This document shows positions 7,700 to 16,653 of a stretch of DNA of 64,000 nt, piece after piece. The position numbers were made by a program, and so were the translations under genes. Source of the stretch: Devosia epidermidihirudinis (lineage in GTDB: Bacteria > Pseudomonadota > Alphaproteobacteria > Rhizobiales > Devosiaceae); assembly GCF_000971295.1 (NCBI RefSeq), contig NZ_LANJ01000046.1, positions 62,001-126,000 of the forward strand. Reading direction: 5' to 3'. The first letter of the stretch is position 1, and each line of letters starts with the position of its first letter. A model generated the notes under the pieces. It ran no database searches, was not told the origin of the DNA, and saw only the letters and a program-made list of their open reading frames with translations.

Positions 7700-9322
7700 T
7701 TACCCGACCCGCTTTGCCATGCGCCCGGTCTGGTTGGCCAGGCCGCTGATTGCAGCCCGCAATGCGGCGGGTTTAACGGGCTTGGTGACCACGGCAATAC
7801 CACGTTCTTCGGCCAATGCGCGCACGGCCGGGCTGCGGTCCGCCGTCACCAGCGCCGCCGGCAAGTGCCCGCCTAGATTGTGCCTTAGCCATTCGATGGC
7901 ATCGAGGCCAGAGGTCTGGTCGAGGTGATAATCCATTAGCACCAGGTCGGGATACCAGCCGTCGAGCAGTCCTTCACGGTCGATCTGCTTGAGCGATAAC
8001 GCTGTGCGCACATCGCAGCCCCAATGTGTCAGCAGCCCCTCCATGGCCTCGAGAATATTGCGCTCATTGTCGACGCAGAGAATCTTGAGATTGATGACGC
8101 CAAAGCTGGTTTCGCTCGGCACTTTGCCGGTCTCGATTGGGGCCCGAACTGTCCTTGTCGCGGGCAGAAACAGCGAGAAGCGCGAGCCTTGACCTTCCCG
8201 GCTATCGAGCTCTAGCGTCAGGCCCAGAGCGGCGACCAGGCGCTGCACGATTGAGAGGCCAAGACCCAGCCCCTGCGCCATGCGCGCGCCGCGTTCCAGC
8301 CGCGAAAACTCGGCAAACAGCAGCTTGTGTTGGTCCCTGTTAAAGCCAATACCGGTGTCGATCACGTCGAGCCGGATGCGATTGCCGCGCCGCCGCACCC
8401 CCACCAGAACCTTGCCGCCCGGCATGGTATATTTGATGGCGTTGGAGACTAGGTTCTGCACGATACGGCCCACCAGCGTGCGGTCGGCCAGCGCTGTTGA
8501 ATCGCTGCCGACAATTCGCAGGGCGATGTTGCGTTCCCGGGCCATCGGACCAAATTCGACTTCGATTTTCTTGAGCAGGTCGCGCGCGCTGACTGGCGCC
8601 GGAACAGGACGCAGGGCCCCGCTGTCGATCCGTGAGATATCGAGCAGGGCTGACATGATGTCCTCCACCGCGGTCAAGGATGCCTCGATGGAATTGGCGA
8701 GATCGGCTAGCCCCGTTGATTTCGCTCGCTCGATCAAGGTCGAGGTATAGAGCCGCGCCGCATTCAGCGGCTGCAGCAGGTCGTGGCTCGCCGCGGCCAG
8801 AAACCGCGTCTTATCGTGATTGGCCGCATCGGCCTTGGCACGTGCGCTTTCCAGCTCGGCATTGACCCGCGTCAGCGCAGCCGTGCGTTCGGCCACGTGG
8901 CCCTCGAGCGAATGGTTGAGTCGCGCCAGCTCATGCTCGGCCTTCACGCGGCTTGTCACATCGACGAAGCTGATCACCAGACCCCCATCGGGCAGGCGAC
9001 TGGAATAGAACTCCAACATCTGCCCGGCATTGCCCAGCCTCTGGGACACCGTCATCGGCGCGGCGGTCAGCTGATTGATCCGCTCGATGGCCAGCCGCGC
9101 GGCGTCTCCGGGGCCGAAATCTCCTCGGTCGGCCAGATAGAGCGCCATGTCGAACAGCGGTGTACCGGGCTTGATTAACTCTTCTGGGACCTGCAGCAGC
9201 TCATTGTAGCGCTCGTTGGACGTGACCAGCCGCAAACCACTGTTGAACACCGCAATCCCTTGCGGGATGTGGTCTATCGCCAGCCTGAGGCTGGCCATGG
9301 CTGCGTTTGTCTGGGGCGACAT
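7700..9322 (-). CDS. Hybrid sensor histidine kinase (PAS-HisKA-HATPase-receiver)
   Basis: A 540-residue soluble kinase without membrane helices. A PAS domain occupies about 10-125 and a short coiled coil 128-170. The HisKA box is FLAAASHDLLQP with phospho-His H180. The ATPase domain (about 280-388) carries NLVSNAIKYT, DTGIGF and GLGLGLSI. A C-terminal receiver follows (about 413-530) with acidic residues at D418/E420, phospho-Asp D464 (LVLMDYHLD) and K near 516. The HDLLQPL variant is typical of the PAS/hybrid kinases that signal to LuxR-type regulators, and the convergent gene at 6877-7548 is the likely target. The input is unknown; a cytoplasmic PAS suggests a redox or metabolic cue. Confidence 0.88.
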   Translation of the reverse strand: MSPQTNAAMASLRLAIDHIPQGIAVFNSGLRLVTSNERYNELLQVPEELIKPGTPLFDMALYLADRGDFGPGDAARLAIERINQLTAAPMTVSQRLGNAGQMLEFYSSRLPDGGLVISFVDVTSRVKAEHELARLNHSLEGHVAERTAALTRVNAELESARAKADAANHDKTRFLAAASHDLLQPLNAARLYTSTLIERAKSTGLADLANSIEASLTAVEDIMSALLDISRIDSGALRPVPAPVSARDLLKKIEVEFGPMARERNIALRIVGSDSTALADRTLVGRIVQNLVSNAIKYTMPGGKVLVGVRRRGNRIRLDVIDTGIGFNRDQHKLLFAEFSRLERGARMAQGLGLGLSIVQRLVAALGLTLELDSREGQGSRFSLFLPATRTVRAPIETGKVPSETSFGVINLKILCVDNERNILEAMEGLLTHWGCDVRTALSLKQIDREGLLDGWYPDLVLMDYHLDQTSGLDAIEWLRHNLGGHLPAALVTADRSPAVRALAEERGIAVVTKPVKPAALRAAISGLANQTGRMAKRVG

Positions 9323-9497
9323 GGGTTCGAGTCCAAGGCTTTGGTGATCTGAGGCAGATTATCTGCGCCGCGCCATTGTCGTGCAAGTTGAACTCTCTAC
9401 CCATTGCTTTCCGTATAGATGTGATAAATGTGTTGTGTTCGCGAGGTCGCGCGACCGCTTTTGGGAAGAGCGGTTATTCACAGTGAGAAGGGCAGTC

Positions 9498-9932
9498 ATG
9501 TTTAAGGAATTCCGGGACTTCGCCATTAAAGGCAATATGATCGATCTGGCGATCGGCGTGATCATCGGTGCCGCTTTTGGTGCCATTGTTTCGTCTATCG
9601 TTGACGACATCTTCATGCCACTGATCGGTCTCATCATCGGCGGCATCGACTTCTCCAATTTGTTTGTCGTTCTGTCCAATCCGGACAATGTTGCTGTGCC
9701 TTCGCTTGCCGCCGCCAAGGCCGCTGGCATCGCTACCCTCAACATCGGCCTGTTCATCAATGCGGTGGTCAAGTTCACCATCATCGCGTTTGTGCTGTTC
9801 CTGGTTGTCAAAGGCATCAATTCGCTCAAGCGCGAAGCCGCCAAAGAGCCAGTGGAAACCACCCCAGCGCCGACCAAGGAAGAAGTGCTGCTCACTGAAA
9901 TCCGTGACGCACTGCGCGCCACCCCGCGCTAA
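9498..9932 (+). CDS. mscL: Large-conductance mechanosensitive channel MscL
   Basis: A 144-residue inner-membrane channel that opens under membrane tension to release solutes during osmotic downshock. The N-terminal amphipathic helix ([18 protein letters not shown]), TM1 with the gate-forming [14 protein letters not shown], the periplasmic loop, TM2 (about 70-95) and the charged C-terminal helix are all present, at the usual family length. The ATG at 9498 has an AGAAGGG upstream. It is monocistronic, followed by a strong terminator. Confidence 0.95.
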   Translation: MFKEFRDFAIKGNMIDLAIGVIIGAAFGAIVSSIVDDIFMPLIGLIIGGIDFSNLFVVLSNPDNVAVPSLAAAKAAGIATLNIGLFINAVVKFTIIAFVLFLVVKGINSLKREAAKEPVETTPAPTKEEVLLTEIRDALRATPR

Positions 9933-9947
9933 ATCCTGTCAAATTCG

Positions 9948-9982
9948 GAAAGGTCGGCCCGTTGGTGCTGGCCTTTCTTTTT
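9948..9982 (+). terminator. Rho-independent terminator of mscL
   Basis: An 11-bp stem GAAAGGTCGGC / GCTGGCCTTTC (two G-T pairs) with an 8-base loop, followed by TTTTT, 16 bases after the mscL stop. Confidence 0.85.
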
Positions 9983-10007
9983 GTCCCATAACAAGGAATA
10001 AATTCTG

Positions 10008-10036
10008 TTGACAGGCTTAAGATAGGGAAATATGCC
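10008..10036 (+). promoter_or_regulatory. Sigma-70-type promoter for the FixJ-like gene
   Basis: TTGACA at 10008-10013 (perfect -35) is followed after 17 bases by TATGCC at 10031-10036. The transcript would carry a leader of about 155 bases before the ATG at 10201, long enough for leader control, though I see no riboswitch class in it. Confidence 0.5.
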
Positions 10037-10200
10037 TAGTATATAGGTGGTTCATCCTACGGGTTCTCTCGGTCGGACGAGACGAACACTTAGCGCAAAC
10101 TACCTCTGCGATTCTCCGGATAGCCTCAGCCCGTCGTGCAGGACTGTGCCGTTGCTGTTGGAACGTCGCGCGTAGAACCGGACAGACCTTGGGGGGTATT

Positions 10201-10836
10201 ATGACCGACGAATTCTACTACCACTCGTTCCTCAATCGCGACCGCCTGATCCACATCGTGGATGCCGATCTTGCCACCTGTGAAGCGTTGAGCGTGTTGT
10301 TCAGGCTTGAGGGCTTCCAGACCACGTTCTCGCTGGATGCGACCCACTTTATCATCGGCATCGAACGGCGTCGGCCCGATGTGGTTGTGCTCAATCTGCG
10401 GCTTGGAGAGGAAAGCGGGTTGAGCCTGCTTCGCCGCGTCAAGTCACAGCGCATGGGTACGCCGGTCTTCATCCTGGCCGACACGCCACAGCTCGAAGCC
10501 GCCGTCACCGCCATGAAGCTGGGTGCATCCGATGTCATCAGCAAGCCTATCGATACCGAACACCTGCTCGGCGTGGTGCGCGATGCCTTGCGCCGCGATG
10601 TGCACCTCGGCGCCATGCAGGCTGGGCGCCGACCGGTAGAAGTGCGCGGCTTTGCCCAGCTGACCCCACGTGAACGCGAAGTGCTGCAGCTCATCACCAA
10701 TGGTCAATCCAACAAGGAAGCGGGACGCGAGCTGGGTATCTCTCCCCGCACCATCGAGGTGCACCGGGCGCGCGTGATGGAAAAACTCGGTGCGCGCAAC
10801 ACCGCCGATCTCATGCGCATCGTGCTGACCAGCTGA
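10201..10836 (+). CDS. FixJ-like response regulator with an atypical receiver (Asp to Asn)
   Basis: A 211-residue protein with an N-terminal receiver (about 16-130) and a LuxR/FixJ helix-turn-helix (about 150-205, LTPREREVLQLITNGQSNKE). The acidic residues D21/D23 and the conserved Lys (ISKPI) are present. The phospho-acceptor position reads VVVLNLRLG: Asn65 (codon AAT at 10393-10395) replaces Asp. Such receivers cannot be phosphorylated in the usual way and normally act constitutively or by binding a partner or ligand. The ATG at 10201 is preceded by TGGGGGGT; a TTG at 10189 would add four residues. No kinase is adjacent on this strand, consistent with an orphan regulator. Confidence 0.85.
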   Translation: MTDEFYYHSFLNRDRLIHIVDADLATCEALSVLFRLEGFQTTFSLDATHFIIGIERRRPDVVVLNLRLGEESGLSLLRRVKSQRMGTPVFILADTPQLEAAVTAMKLGASDVISKPIDTEHLLGVVRDALRRDVHLGAMQAGRRPVEVRGFAQLTPREREVLQLITNGQSNKEAGRELGISPRTIEVHRARVMEKLGARNTADLMRIVLTS

Positions 10837-10913
10837 TCAAGCCTGCGTGCCGCGCTTGCTGGGCGGGTAGGCGCATGGTCCAGTGGCGTTCAAGCCGCTG
10901 GAGGACACGCGCC

Positions 10914-11591
10914 GTGATCAAAGCCGTTCTGTTCGACCTCGATGAAACCCTTTTGGTGCGCAAGGCGGCGATCAGGGCCTTTATTGAAGACCAGTATCAG
11001 CGCCACAGTGCGGGCCTAGCGGGGGTCGAGCGCGCGCGATATGTGACGCGGTTTCTGGGCCTCGAGGATGAGGGCAGGGTGCCCAAGGTCACGGTCTATC
11101 CGCAGCTCGCGGCAGAATTGGGCTTGGATGCTGCGATCGCTGCAGAGCTTCTGGCTGATTATCAGGCGGTGTATCCGCGCTTTGTCGTGCTCACTCCCGG
11201 TGCCCGGGAAACGCTGACCGCGCTGCGGACGCAGGGGCTCAAACTGGGCATCGTCACCAATGGCAACAGCGTGGTGCAGAACGGCAAGATCGACGCCACT
11301 GGCCTCCGGCCGTTGCTCGACGTCGTGCTCGTGTCCGAGACGGAAGGCATGAGCAAACCGGATCCGGCGGTGTTTGCACTGGCGATGCGGCGGCTGGATG
11401 TGGCTGCAGCCGATGCCGTGTTCGTGGGCGATAATCCGGCGGTTGATGTCGAGGGGGCAGCCAATGCCGGGCTGAACGCGGTCTGGTTTCACAGCTCCAC
11501 CGAATGGCCCACCGATCTGTCCCCAGCACGCTACTCCATCACCGCGATGGATCAGCTCATCGATGTCATCGGAACGCTGAACGCTGCTTGA
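10914..11591 (+). CDS. HAD-superfamily hydrolase
   Basis: A 225-residue cytoplasmic HAD phosphatase. The nucleophile motif is FDLDETLL (D8, D10), motif II is VTNGN, the motif III lysine is in MSKPDP and motif IV is VGDNPAVDVEGA. A helical C1 cap separates motifs I and II, as in phosphoglycolate-phosphatase-like and YjjG-like enzymes. The start is GTG 10914, which has GGAGG nine bases upstream; the in-frame ATG at 10875 has no ribosome-binding site. The substrate cannot be read from the sequence. Confidence 0.8.
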   Translation: MIKAVLFDLDETLLVRKAAIRAFIEDQYQRHSAGLAGVERARYVTRFLGLEDEGRVPKVTVYPQLAAELGLDAAIAAELLADYQAVYPRFVVLTPGARETLTALRTQGLKLGIVTNGNSVVQNGKIDATGLRPLLDVVLVSETEGMSKPDPAVFALAMRRLDVAAADAVFVGDNPAVDVEGAANAGLNAVWFHSSTEWPTDLSPARYSITAMDQLIDVIGTLNAA

Positions 11592-11660
11592 CGCACCGCA
11601 TGGCTCGCCGCCACGTAAAGTGCGCAATTGGCTTGCTTTCTGCAGATGGAGGAGCGCGCG

Positions 11661-12440
11661 ATGGCACATCTGGCAGCGGCAGTATCGACGATCACACAGC
11701 GGCTGATTGGGCTGCTTGATGAGCTGTTGCCGGGTCAGCTTGAGGCCTTCTACCTCGTCGGGTCAGTGGCGCAGGGCGATTATCAGGCGGGGCAGAGCGA
11801 CATAGATTTCGTCGCCGTTATGTCACCGCCCATCGAGCTGGCCGCGCTGGCAACGGCGCATACAACGCTGCATCAGGAATTTCCCGGCACCGATTGCGAT
11901 GGCATCTATCTGCTGCCCGGTGAGCTGTCACGCCCGCCCGGTGGCCAGGGAATTGCCGTACGCGCGGGCAAGGTGAACCCTAATTCTGCCGAGGAACGCT
12001 CGCCGGTGGTGTGGCAGGTTTTGGCCGAGGACGGCATCGCGTTGCGGGGTAGGGTGGCCGACGATAGTTGGGTCGCGGTCGACCGAGCCGCCACCGTGGA
12101 TTATAGCCGCGCCAATTTGCAGGGGTATTGGCGGTCTTGGTTGGAAGCCCGCCGTCATCTGACGTCGGCTGAAGGAGAAACGCTGCTGATCGATGAAGCT
12201 GTGGTGTGGGGCGCATTGGGGGTGGCGCGCGTCCACGCAACAATCGTCAATGCCCGCGTACCGTCAAAAACCGCAGCTGCCGCGCATGCGCTGGTGGTAT
12301 TTCCCGAATATGCCGAGATCATCAGCGAGGCTTTGCGCCTGCGCACTGATCCGCTCGGCGCGTCGGCCTATCAGTCGCCGCTAGCGCGGCGACATGAGTT
12401 GATCGGCTTTATGGATGCTGTGATCCGCTCGGACGCTTAG
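11661..12440 (+). CDS. Nucleotidyltransferase with DUF4111 domain (AadA-like)
   Basis: A 259-residue protein. The polymerase-beta-type nucleotidyltransferase motif GSVAQGDYQ...SDIDF sits near residue 35-52 with both metal-binding Asp residues. The C-terminal helical region resembles DUF4111, as in aminoglycoside adenylyltransferases, so transfer of AMP to an aminoglycoside or another hydroxyl compound is possible, but resistance should not be assumed. ATG 11661 is chosen because GGAGGAG lies six bases upstream; two earlier in-frame ATGs lack this spacing. The TAG stop overlaps the stop of convergent hemA (12437-12440). Confidence 0.7.
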   Translation: MAHLAAAVSTITQRLIGLLDELLPGQLEAFYLVGSVAQGDYQAGQSDIDFVAVMSPPIELAALATAHTTLHQEFPGTDCDGIYLLPGELSRPPGGQGIAVRAGKVNPNSAEERSPVVWQVLAEDGIALRGRVADDSWVAVDRAATVDYSRANLQGYWRSWLEARRHLTSAEGETLLIDEAVVWGALGVARVHATIVNARVPSKTAAAAHALVVFPEYAEIISEALRLRTDPLGASAYQSPLARRHELIGFMDAVIRSDA

Positions 12441-13717
12441 CCGCCGGTGGTCGGCAGGGTCAGGTCGCCCGAGGTGAGCTTGCGCGCGGTGATGGCCGCG
12501 TCGGCCCGCTCGCGTGGCAGTTCAAGGCTGGTCCACACGCTCACCAGTGCGTGGCGTAGAGCAAACACCATCTCATCGGTGTGCAGCGGCGTCGGCGTGA
12601 TGCGCAGGCGCTCGGTGCCCTTGGGCACGGTCGGGTAGTTGATCGGCTGGATATAGATATTGTGCTTTTCCAGCAGCATGTCGCTGGCGGCCTTGCACTG
12701 GCGTGCATCGCCCACGATCAGTGGTACGATATGGGTGTCGGTGTCCATCACCGGCAGGCCGGCGTCCGCCAGGATGGCCTTGGTCAGGCGCGCCTGACGC
12801 TGATGCAACATGCGCTCATGGCCATTGCCCTTGAGATGCTCGATCGAGGCACGAGCGGCGGCGCACAAGGCTGGCGGCAGCGACGTGGTGAAGATGAACT
12901 CCGGCGCATAGGAGCGCACGGCGTCGACGATGGCGCGGTTGGCAGCGATATAGCCACCCATCGTGCCAAAGCCCTTGGCGAGCGTACCTTCGATGATGTC
13001 GATGCGGTCCATCAGGCCATCGCGCTCGGCGATGCCGCCGCCGCGTGGGCCGTACATGCCAACGGCATGGACTTCGTCGATATAGGTCAGCGCGCCGAAC
13101 TCTTCGGCCAGATCGCAGATTTCCTTGATCGGCGCGACGTCGCCATCCATCGAATAGATCGACTCAAAGCAGATCAGCTTGGGGCGCTTGCGGTCGGTCG
13201 CGGCGAGCAGGTCGCGCAGATGCGCGACGTCGTTGTGACGGAAAATCTTCTTTTCCATGCCCGACTGGCGAACGCCCTGGATCATCGAGGCGTGGTTGAG
13301 CTGGTCAGAGAAAATCACGCAATCGGGCAGCAGGCGCGCAATGGTCGCGATAGCGGCTTCGTTGGACACAAAGCCCGAGGTGAAGACGAGGGCGGCTTCC
13401 TTGCGGTGCAGGTCGGCGAGCGAACGCTCAAGCTCGACCAGCGGGCGGTTGGTACCCGAAATATTGCGCGTGCCGCCCGAACCGACACCCAGCTTACCCG
13501 CAGTTTCCTGCATGGCGCCGATGACCTTTTCGTGCTGGCCCATGCCGAGGTAATCGTTGGAGCACCAGATGGTGATCTCACGGGCATTGTCTGCCTCGTC
13601 ACGATAGATGGCGCGCGGGAATTGCCCTGCCACACGCTCGAGGTCGGCGAATACGCGGTAGCGCTTTTCGGCCCGCAAAGTATCCACCGCATCTTCGAAA
13701 ATGCTGCGATAGTCCAT
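12437..13717 (-). CDS. hemA: 5-aminolevulinate synthase
   Basis: A 426-residue PLP enzyme that condenses glycine with succinyl-CoA to 5-aminolevulinate, the first step of heme synthesis in alphaproteobacteria (Shemin pathway). The PLP lysine is K248 in [36 protein letters not shown] and IDEVHAVG are all present. A longer frame runs up to 13849, but ATG 13717 gives the usual N-terminus ([12 protein letters not shown]) and has AAGGA seven bases upstream. A palindromic FixK/Fnr-type box lies about 80 bases upstream, pointing to oxygen control. Length and motifs are standard. Confidence 0.95.
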   Translation of the reverse strand: MDYRSIFEDAVDTLRAEKRYRVFADLERVAGQFPRAIYRDEADNAREITIWCSNDYLGMGQHEKVIGAMQETAGKLGVGSGGTRNISGTNRPLVELERSLADLHRKEAALVFTSGFVSNEAAIATIARLLPDCVIFSDQLNHASMIQGVRQSGMEKKIFRHNDVAHLRDLLAATDRKRPKLICFESIYSMDGDVAPIKEICDLAEEFGALTYIDEVHAVGMYGPRGGGIAERDGLMDRIDIIEGTLAKGFGTMGGYIAANRAIVDAVRSYAPEFIFTTSLPPALCAAARASIEHLKGNGHERMLHQRQARLTKAILADAGLPVMDTDTHIVPLIVGDARQCKAASDMLLEKHNIYIQPINYPTVPKGTERLRITPTPLHTDEMVFALRHALVSVWTSLELPRERADAAITARKLTSGDLTLPTTGG

Positions 13718-13768
13718 CTTTTCGTCCTTTTCGTCCGCTGCGAGTTGGCTCAACTCCATCGCAACGCG

Positions 13769-13809
13769 GTCATATCTAGGCCTGCGACCCGTGCATTGAC
13801 ATAGGTCAA
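13769..13809 (-). promoter_or_regulatory. FixK/Fnr-type box and -10 element of hemA
   Basis: TTGAC-ATAG-GTCAA at 13796-13809 is a perfect inverted repeat that fits the TTGA-N6-TCAA consensus of Crp/Fnr-family oxygen regulators (FnrL, FixK). On the minus strand TATGAC (13769-13774) is centred 31 bases downstream, close to a class II arrangement with the box near -41.5. The predicted start site is near 13761, giving a 44-base leader. Confidence 0.7.
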
Positions 13810-14193
13810 TTCGACGCGCAGACCGCCAGCCCATTTCGTTTTTCGTCAAGGGCCGAGACCGTCAACATGAGAGCCATTCTAAAGTAGACTCACCCGTTTG
13901 CCAAACCCATCTGGACGTTTCGTGATGGAAGATCGCAACCTTCCCTGCATGTGGCTCAGCGGGTTAACCGGGGTAGCACTCGTCTCATACTTATTGCTGA
14001 GCCACCATTACGGAAGGGCGGCAGAACCCCACCAGACCCGTAAGTCAGTGCAGACATTGCGGATTTTGACGTACGTACCTCAGAATGTGATGAGTAGTTG
14101 GTACTGGCCCAGAGTCTTTTAGGCTTTCGAGCGCTTTACCCGCCCTTGCCGCCTGAAAAAGCCCGCGCTAACAAAGCTTCAATGGAGGACATC

Positions 14194-14964
14194 ATGACCC
14201 AATTTGCGCACTACCCAAGCCTGGCCGGCACCCCCGTTATCATCTCCGGCGGAGCGTCGGGCATTGGCGAAAGCCTCGTTCGCAATTTTGCAGCGCAGGG
14301 CTCAAAAGTCGGCTTTGTCGATATCGCGGTCGAGGCCGGTGAAGCGCTTGCTGCCGAGCTCAACGCCGCCGGGCACACTGTGCGCTTCACCCCCTGCGAC
14401 ATCACCGATCTGGCGGCCTACAAAACCGCGATCGCCGGCTTTGCCGAAGTTCATGGCGATGCGCTGGTGCTAGTCAACAATGCTGCCCACGACATGCGCC
14501 ACGAATGGTCCGAGGTGACACCTGATTTCTGGGACAACCGGATGGCGGTCAATCTCAAGCACGCCTTCTTTGCCATTCAGGCCGTCGCGCCAGCTATGGT
14601 CGCCGCCAAACGCGGCTCCATCATCAATACCAGCTCGATCAGCTGGATGATCATGTCGCCCAAGATCCCGGTCTACGAAACTGCCAAGGCCGCCACCCAT
14701 GGTCTGACCCGCGCCATGGCGCGCGAACTTGGCCAGTCCGGCGTTCGCGTCAATACGCTCACCCCCGGCGCCGTGCTTACGCAGCGCCAGCTCGAGCTGT
14801 GGCTCGACGCAGCATCGCTTAAGAACATCGCCGACAACCAGACGCTGGCCGGAAATGTCTTCCCCGATGATGTGTCGCGCATGGCGCTGTTTCTGGCCTC
14901 TGAAGACAGCAAAATGATCTCGGCGCAGCAATTTGTGGTCGATGGTGGTTGGGCGAGCGCTTGA
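14194..14964 (+). CDS. SDR-family NAD(P)-dependent oxidoreductase
   Basis: A 256-residue short-chain dehydrogenase. The cofactor motif is SGGASGIGES near residue 17, the NNAA motif is near 91, the catalytic Ser lies in NTSSISW, and the catalytic Tyr-Lys pair is in PVYETAKAAT. The enzyme ends with FVVDGGWASA, typical of classical SDRs. ATG 14194 has GGAGG five bases upstream; the longer frame from 14098 has no such site. It stands alone between hemA (divergent) and the OmpA lipoprotein, so the substrate is unknown; sugar or polyol alcohols are common for this subgroup. Confidence 0.85.
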   Translation: MTQFAHYPSLAGTPVIISGGASGIGESLVRNFAAQGSKVGFVDIAVEAGEALAAELNAAGHTVRFTPCDITDLAAYKTAIAGFAEVHGDALVLVNNAAHDMRHEWSEVTPDFWDNRMAVNLKHAFFAIQAVAPAMVAAKRGSIINTSSISWMIMSPKIPVYETAKAATHGLTRAMARELGQSGVRVNTLTPGAVLTQRQLELWLDAASLKNIADNQTLAGNVFPDDVSRMALFLASEDSKMISAQQFVVDGGWASA

Positions 14965-15065
14965 TCGGCGTTCATTCCATATTCATCCTCTTTGCTTCAC
15001 CACCATCCTGCCGTATTCAATGGTCACCAACGGGCCACAGTCATGATCCTTCAGGGGGACATTCT

Positions 15066-15728
15066 ATGAAGTCGAAAATTCTTGTCGCAATTGCCGCGAC
15101 GCTCGCTCTCACCGCTTGCAGCACCAATCCCTACACCGGCGAAAGCCAGCTCTCGAACACCGCCGGCGGCGCGCTGATCGGTACGGGCGGCGGCGCTCTG
15201 GCTGGTGCGCTGGTCGGCGCAGCTGTTGGTGGCGATCCACGTGTTGGCGCGCTGATCGGCGCTGGTGTTGGCGGCCTGACCGGCGCAGCCATCGGCAACT
15301 ACATGGACAAGCAGGAAGCAGAACTGCGCGCCCAGCTGCAGGGCACCGGCGTTTCGGTGACCCGCGTTGGCGATCAGATTATCCTGAACATGCCATCCAA
15401 CATCACCTTCGCGACCGATCAGTCGACAGTGCAGCCATCGTTCAACCAGACCCTGGTTTCGGTCGCGCTCGTGCTCAAGAAGTATGATCGCTCGATCGTC
15501 GACGTCTATGGCCACACCGATAGCCAGGGCAATGACGCGTACAACCTGAGCCTGAGCCAGCGCCGCGCGGTTTCCGTCGCGACCATTCTGGCCAATCAGG
15601 GTATCGATCAGCGCCGCTTCTTCATCGAAGGCAAGGGCAAGTCCAGCCCGATCGCCTCGAACGCGACCGAGCAGGGCCGCGCACAGAACCGTCGCGTTGA
15701 AATCCAGCTCTCGCCCATCCGTGGCTGA
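15066..15728 (+). CDS. OmpA-family lipoprotein with glycine-zipper domain
   Basis: A 220-residue outer-membrane lipoprotein. The signal peptide ends in a lipobox (LTAC, lipidated C18). Residues 35-85 are a glycine-zipper segment (GGALIGTGGGALAGALVG) and residues 105-215 an OmpA C-terminal domain that binds peptidoglycan (NITFATDQS, VYGHTDSQGNDAYN, NRRVEIQL). This is the YfiB/YiaD-type layout and would link the outer membrane to the cell wall. ATG 15066 has GGGGGA seven bases upstream. It is monocistronic with its own terminator. Confidence 0.9.
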   Translation: MKSKILVAIAATLALTACSTNPYTGESQLSNTAGGALIGTGGGALAGALVGAAVGGDPRVGALIGAGVGGLTGAAIGNYMDKQEAELRAQLQGTGVSVTRVGDQIILNMPSNITFATDQSTVQPSFNQTLVSVALVLKKYDRSIVDVYGHTDSQGNDAYNLSLSQRRAVSVATILANQGIDQRRFFIEGKGKSSPIASNATEQGRAQNRRVEIQLSPIRG

Positions 15729-15751
15729 TTGCGCAACGCCTGAAATGATCA

Positions 15752-15780
15752 GGGGCGGCCTCGCGGCCGCCCCTTTTGTT
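15752..15780 (+). terminator. Rho-independent terminator of the OmpA lipoprotein gene
   Basis: A 9-bp GC stem GGGGCGGCC / GGCCGCCCC with loop TCGC, followed by TTTTGTT, 23 bases after the stop. It may also serve the convergent transpeptidase gene, which ends at 15807. Confidence 0.85.
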
Positions 15781-15806
15781 TGTGCAACTGGCCGCTTGGC
15801 CGATGC

Positions 15807-16481
15807 TTACTTGACCAGAATGGGCGTGCCGACCGGTACGCGGCCATAAAGGTCGATAATGTCCTGGTTGATCAGGCGCACGCAGCCGCTCGATACGGCC
15901 TCGCCAATGGTGCCGGGATCGTTGGTGCCATGCAGGCGATAAATGGTGTCGCGACCGTTCTGGTAAATATACATGGCGCGCGCGCCCAGCGGATTATCGA
16001 GGCCGCCCGGCATGCCCTTGGCCCATGGCGCAGCGTTTGGATCGCGCGCCACCATTTCGGGAGGTGGGGTCCAGGTAGGCCACTGTGCCTTACGGGCGAT
16101 TTCGGCGCGACCCGACCAGGTAAAGCCGTCGCGGCCAATGCCCACGCCATAGCGCAGCGCTTGTCCGCCTTCCTGCACCAGATAGAGATAGCGCGCCGCG
16201 GTATCCACCACGATGGTGCCCGGGCGCTCGCCCGTTGGGTCAGCGACATATTGACGGAAATGGCTTGGCTTGAGCCGCGTCAGGTCCACCGCCGGCACCG
16301 GAAACTTCTCATAGGGCAGGGCGGCGTACATCTCGACATAGGCGCGATCAAACGACGGCTGGGCAATGGTCTGTTGGGGGACCGTGGCGCAACCGGCCAG
16401 CGCAAGAGCGCTCAAGCTGGAGCCGCCAATAAGAAAGCTGCGACGGGAAATCTGTTGAGGCAGGGAAAGGACGTTTGTCAT
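15807..16481 (-). CDS. Exported L,D-transpeptidase (YkuD family)
   Basis: A 224-residue cell-wall enzyme that would make 3-3 peptidoglycan cross-links or attach proteins to the wall. The YkuD catalytic signature is HGTNDPGTIG followed by SSGCVRL near the C-terminus, with the nucleophilic Cys in SGC. The N-terminus has a twin-arginine-like motif (SRRSFLIGG) and a possible lipobox (LALAGC, C31), so it is exported and may be lipidated. ATG 16481 is chosen because it gives this export signal; a longer frame to 16550 lacks one. Confidence 0.88.
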   Translation of the reverse strand: MTNVLSLPQQISRRSFLIGGSSLSALALAGCATVPQQTIAQPSFDRAYVEMYAALPYEKFPVPAVDLTRLKPSHFRQYVADPTGERPGTIVVDTAARYLYLVQEGGQALRYGVGIGRDGFTWSGRAEIARKAQWPTWTPPPEMVARDPNAAPWAKGMPGGLDNPLGARAMYIYQNGRDTIYRLHGTNDPGTIGEAVSSGCVRLINQDIIDLYGRVPVGTPILVK

Positions 16482-16595
16482 GAAAATCGACTGGGGCTGA
16501 GATGCGGGAGGCTTCCGCGCGACGTACCTCGGGCCCTTTTCATACCGCAAAGGCCGTTAACGGAGACTGTCGGAATAATCACTTTTCAGTAAACC

Positions 16596-16620
16596 GGAAC
16601 TCCTCCAGCAATGCCGCGTT
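16596..16620 (+). promoter_or_regulatory. EcfG-type general stress promoter of the PRC-barrel gene
   Basis: GGAAC at 16596-16600 followed after 16 bases by CGTT at 16617-16620 fits the alphaproteobacterial EcfG consensus (GGAAC-N16/17-cGTT). Transcription would begin near 16627, about 27 bases before the ATG at 16654. PRC-barrel genes are frequent members of this stress regulon. Confidence 0.6.
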
Positions 16621-16653
16621 GTCCTGTCACACGCAACAAAGAGGAGTTCGAAA

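Noticed and set aside
12581..13804. A 407-codon frame antisense to hemA
   Set aside because: Shadow of hemA; composition is unlike a protein and no ribosome-binding site is seen.
13898..14122. A 74-codon frame between hemA and the SDR with a possible membrane segment
   Set aside because: No ribosome-binding site, odd composition, and it occupies the promoter region of hemA; not supported.
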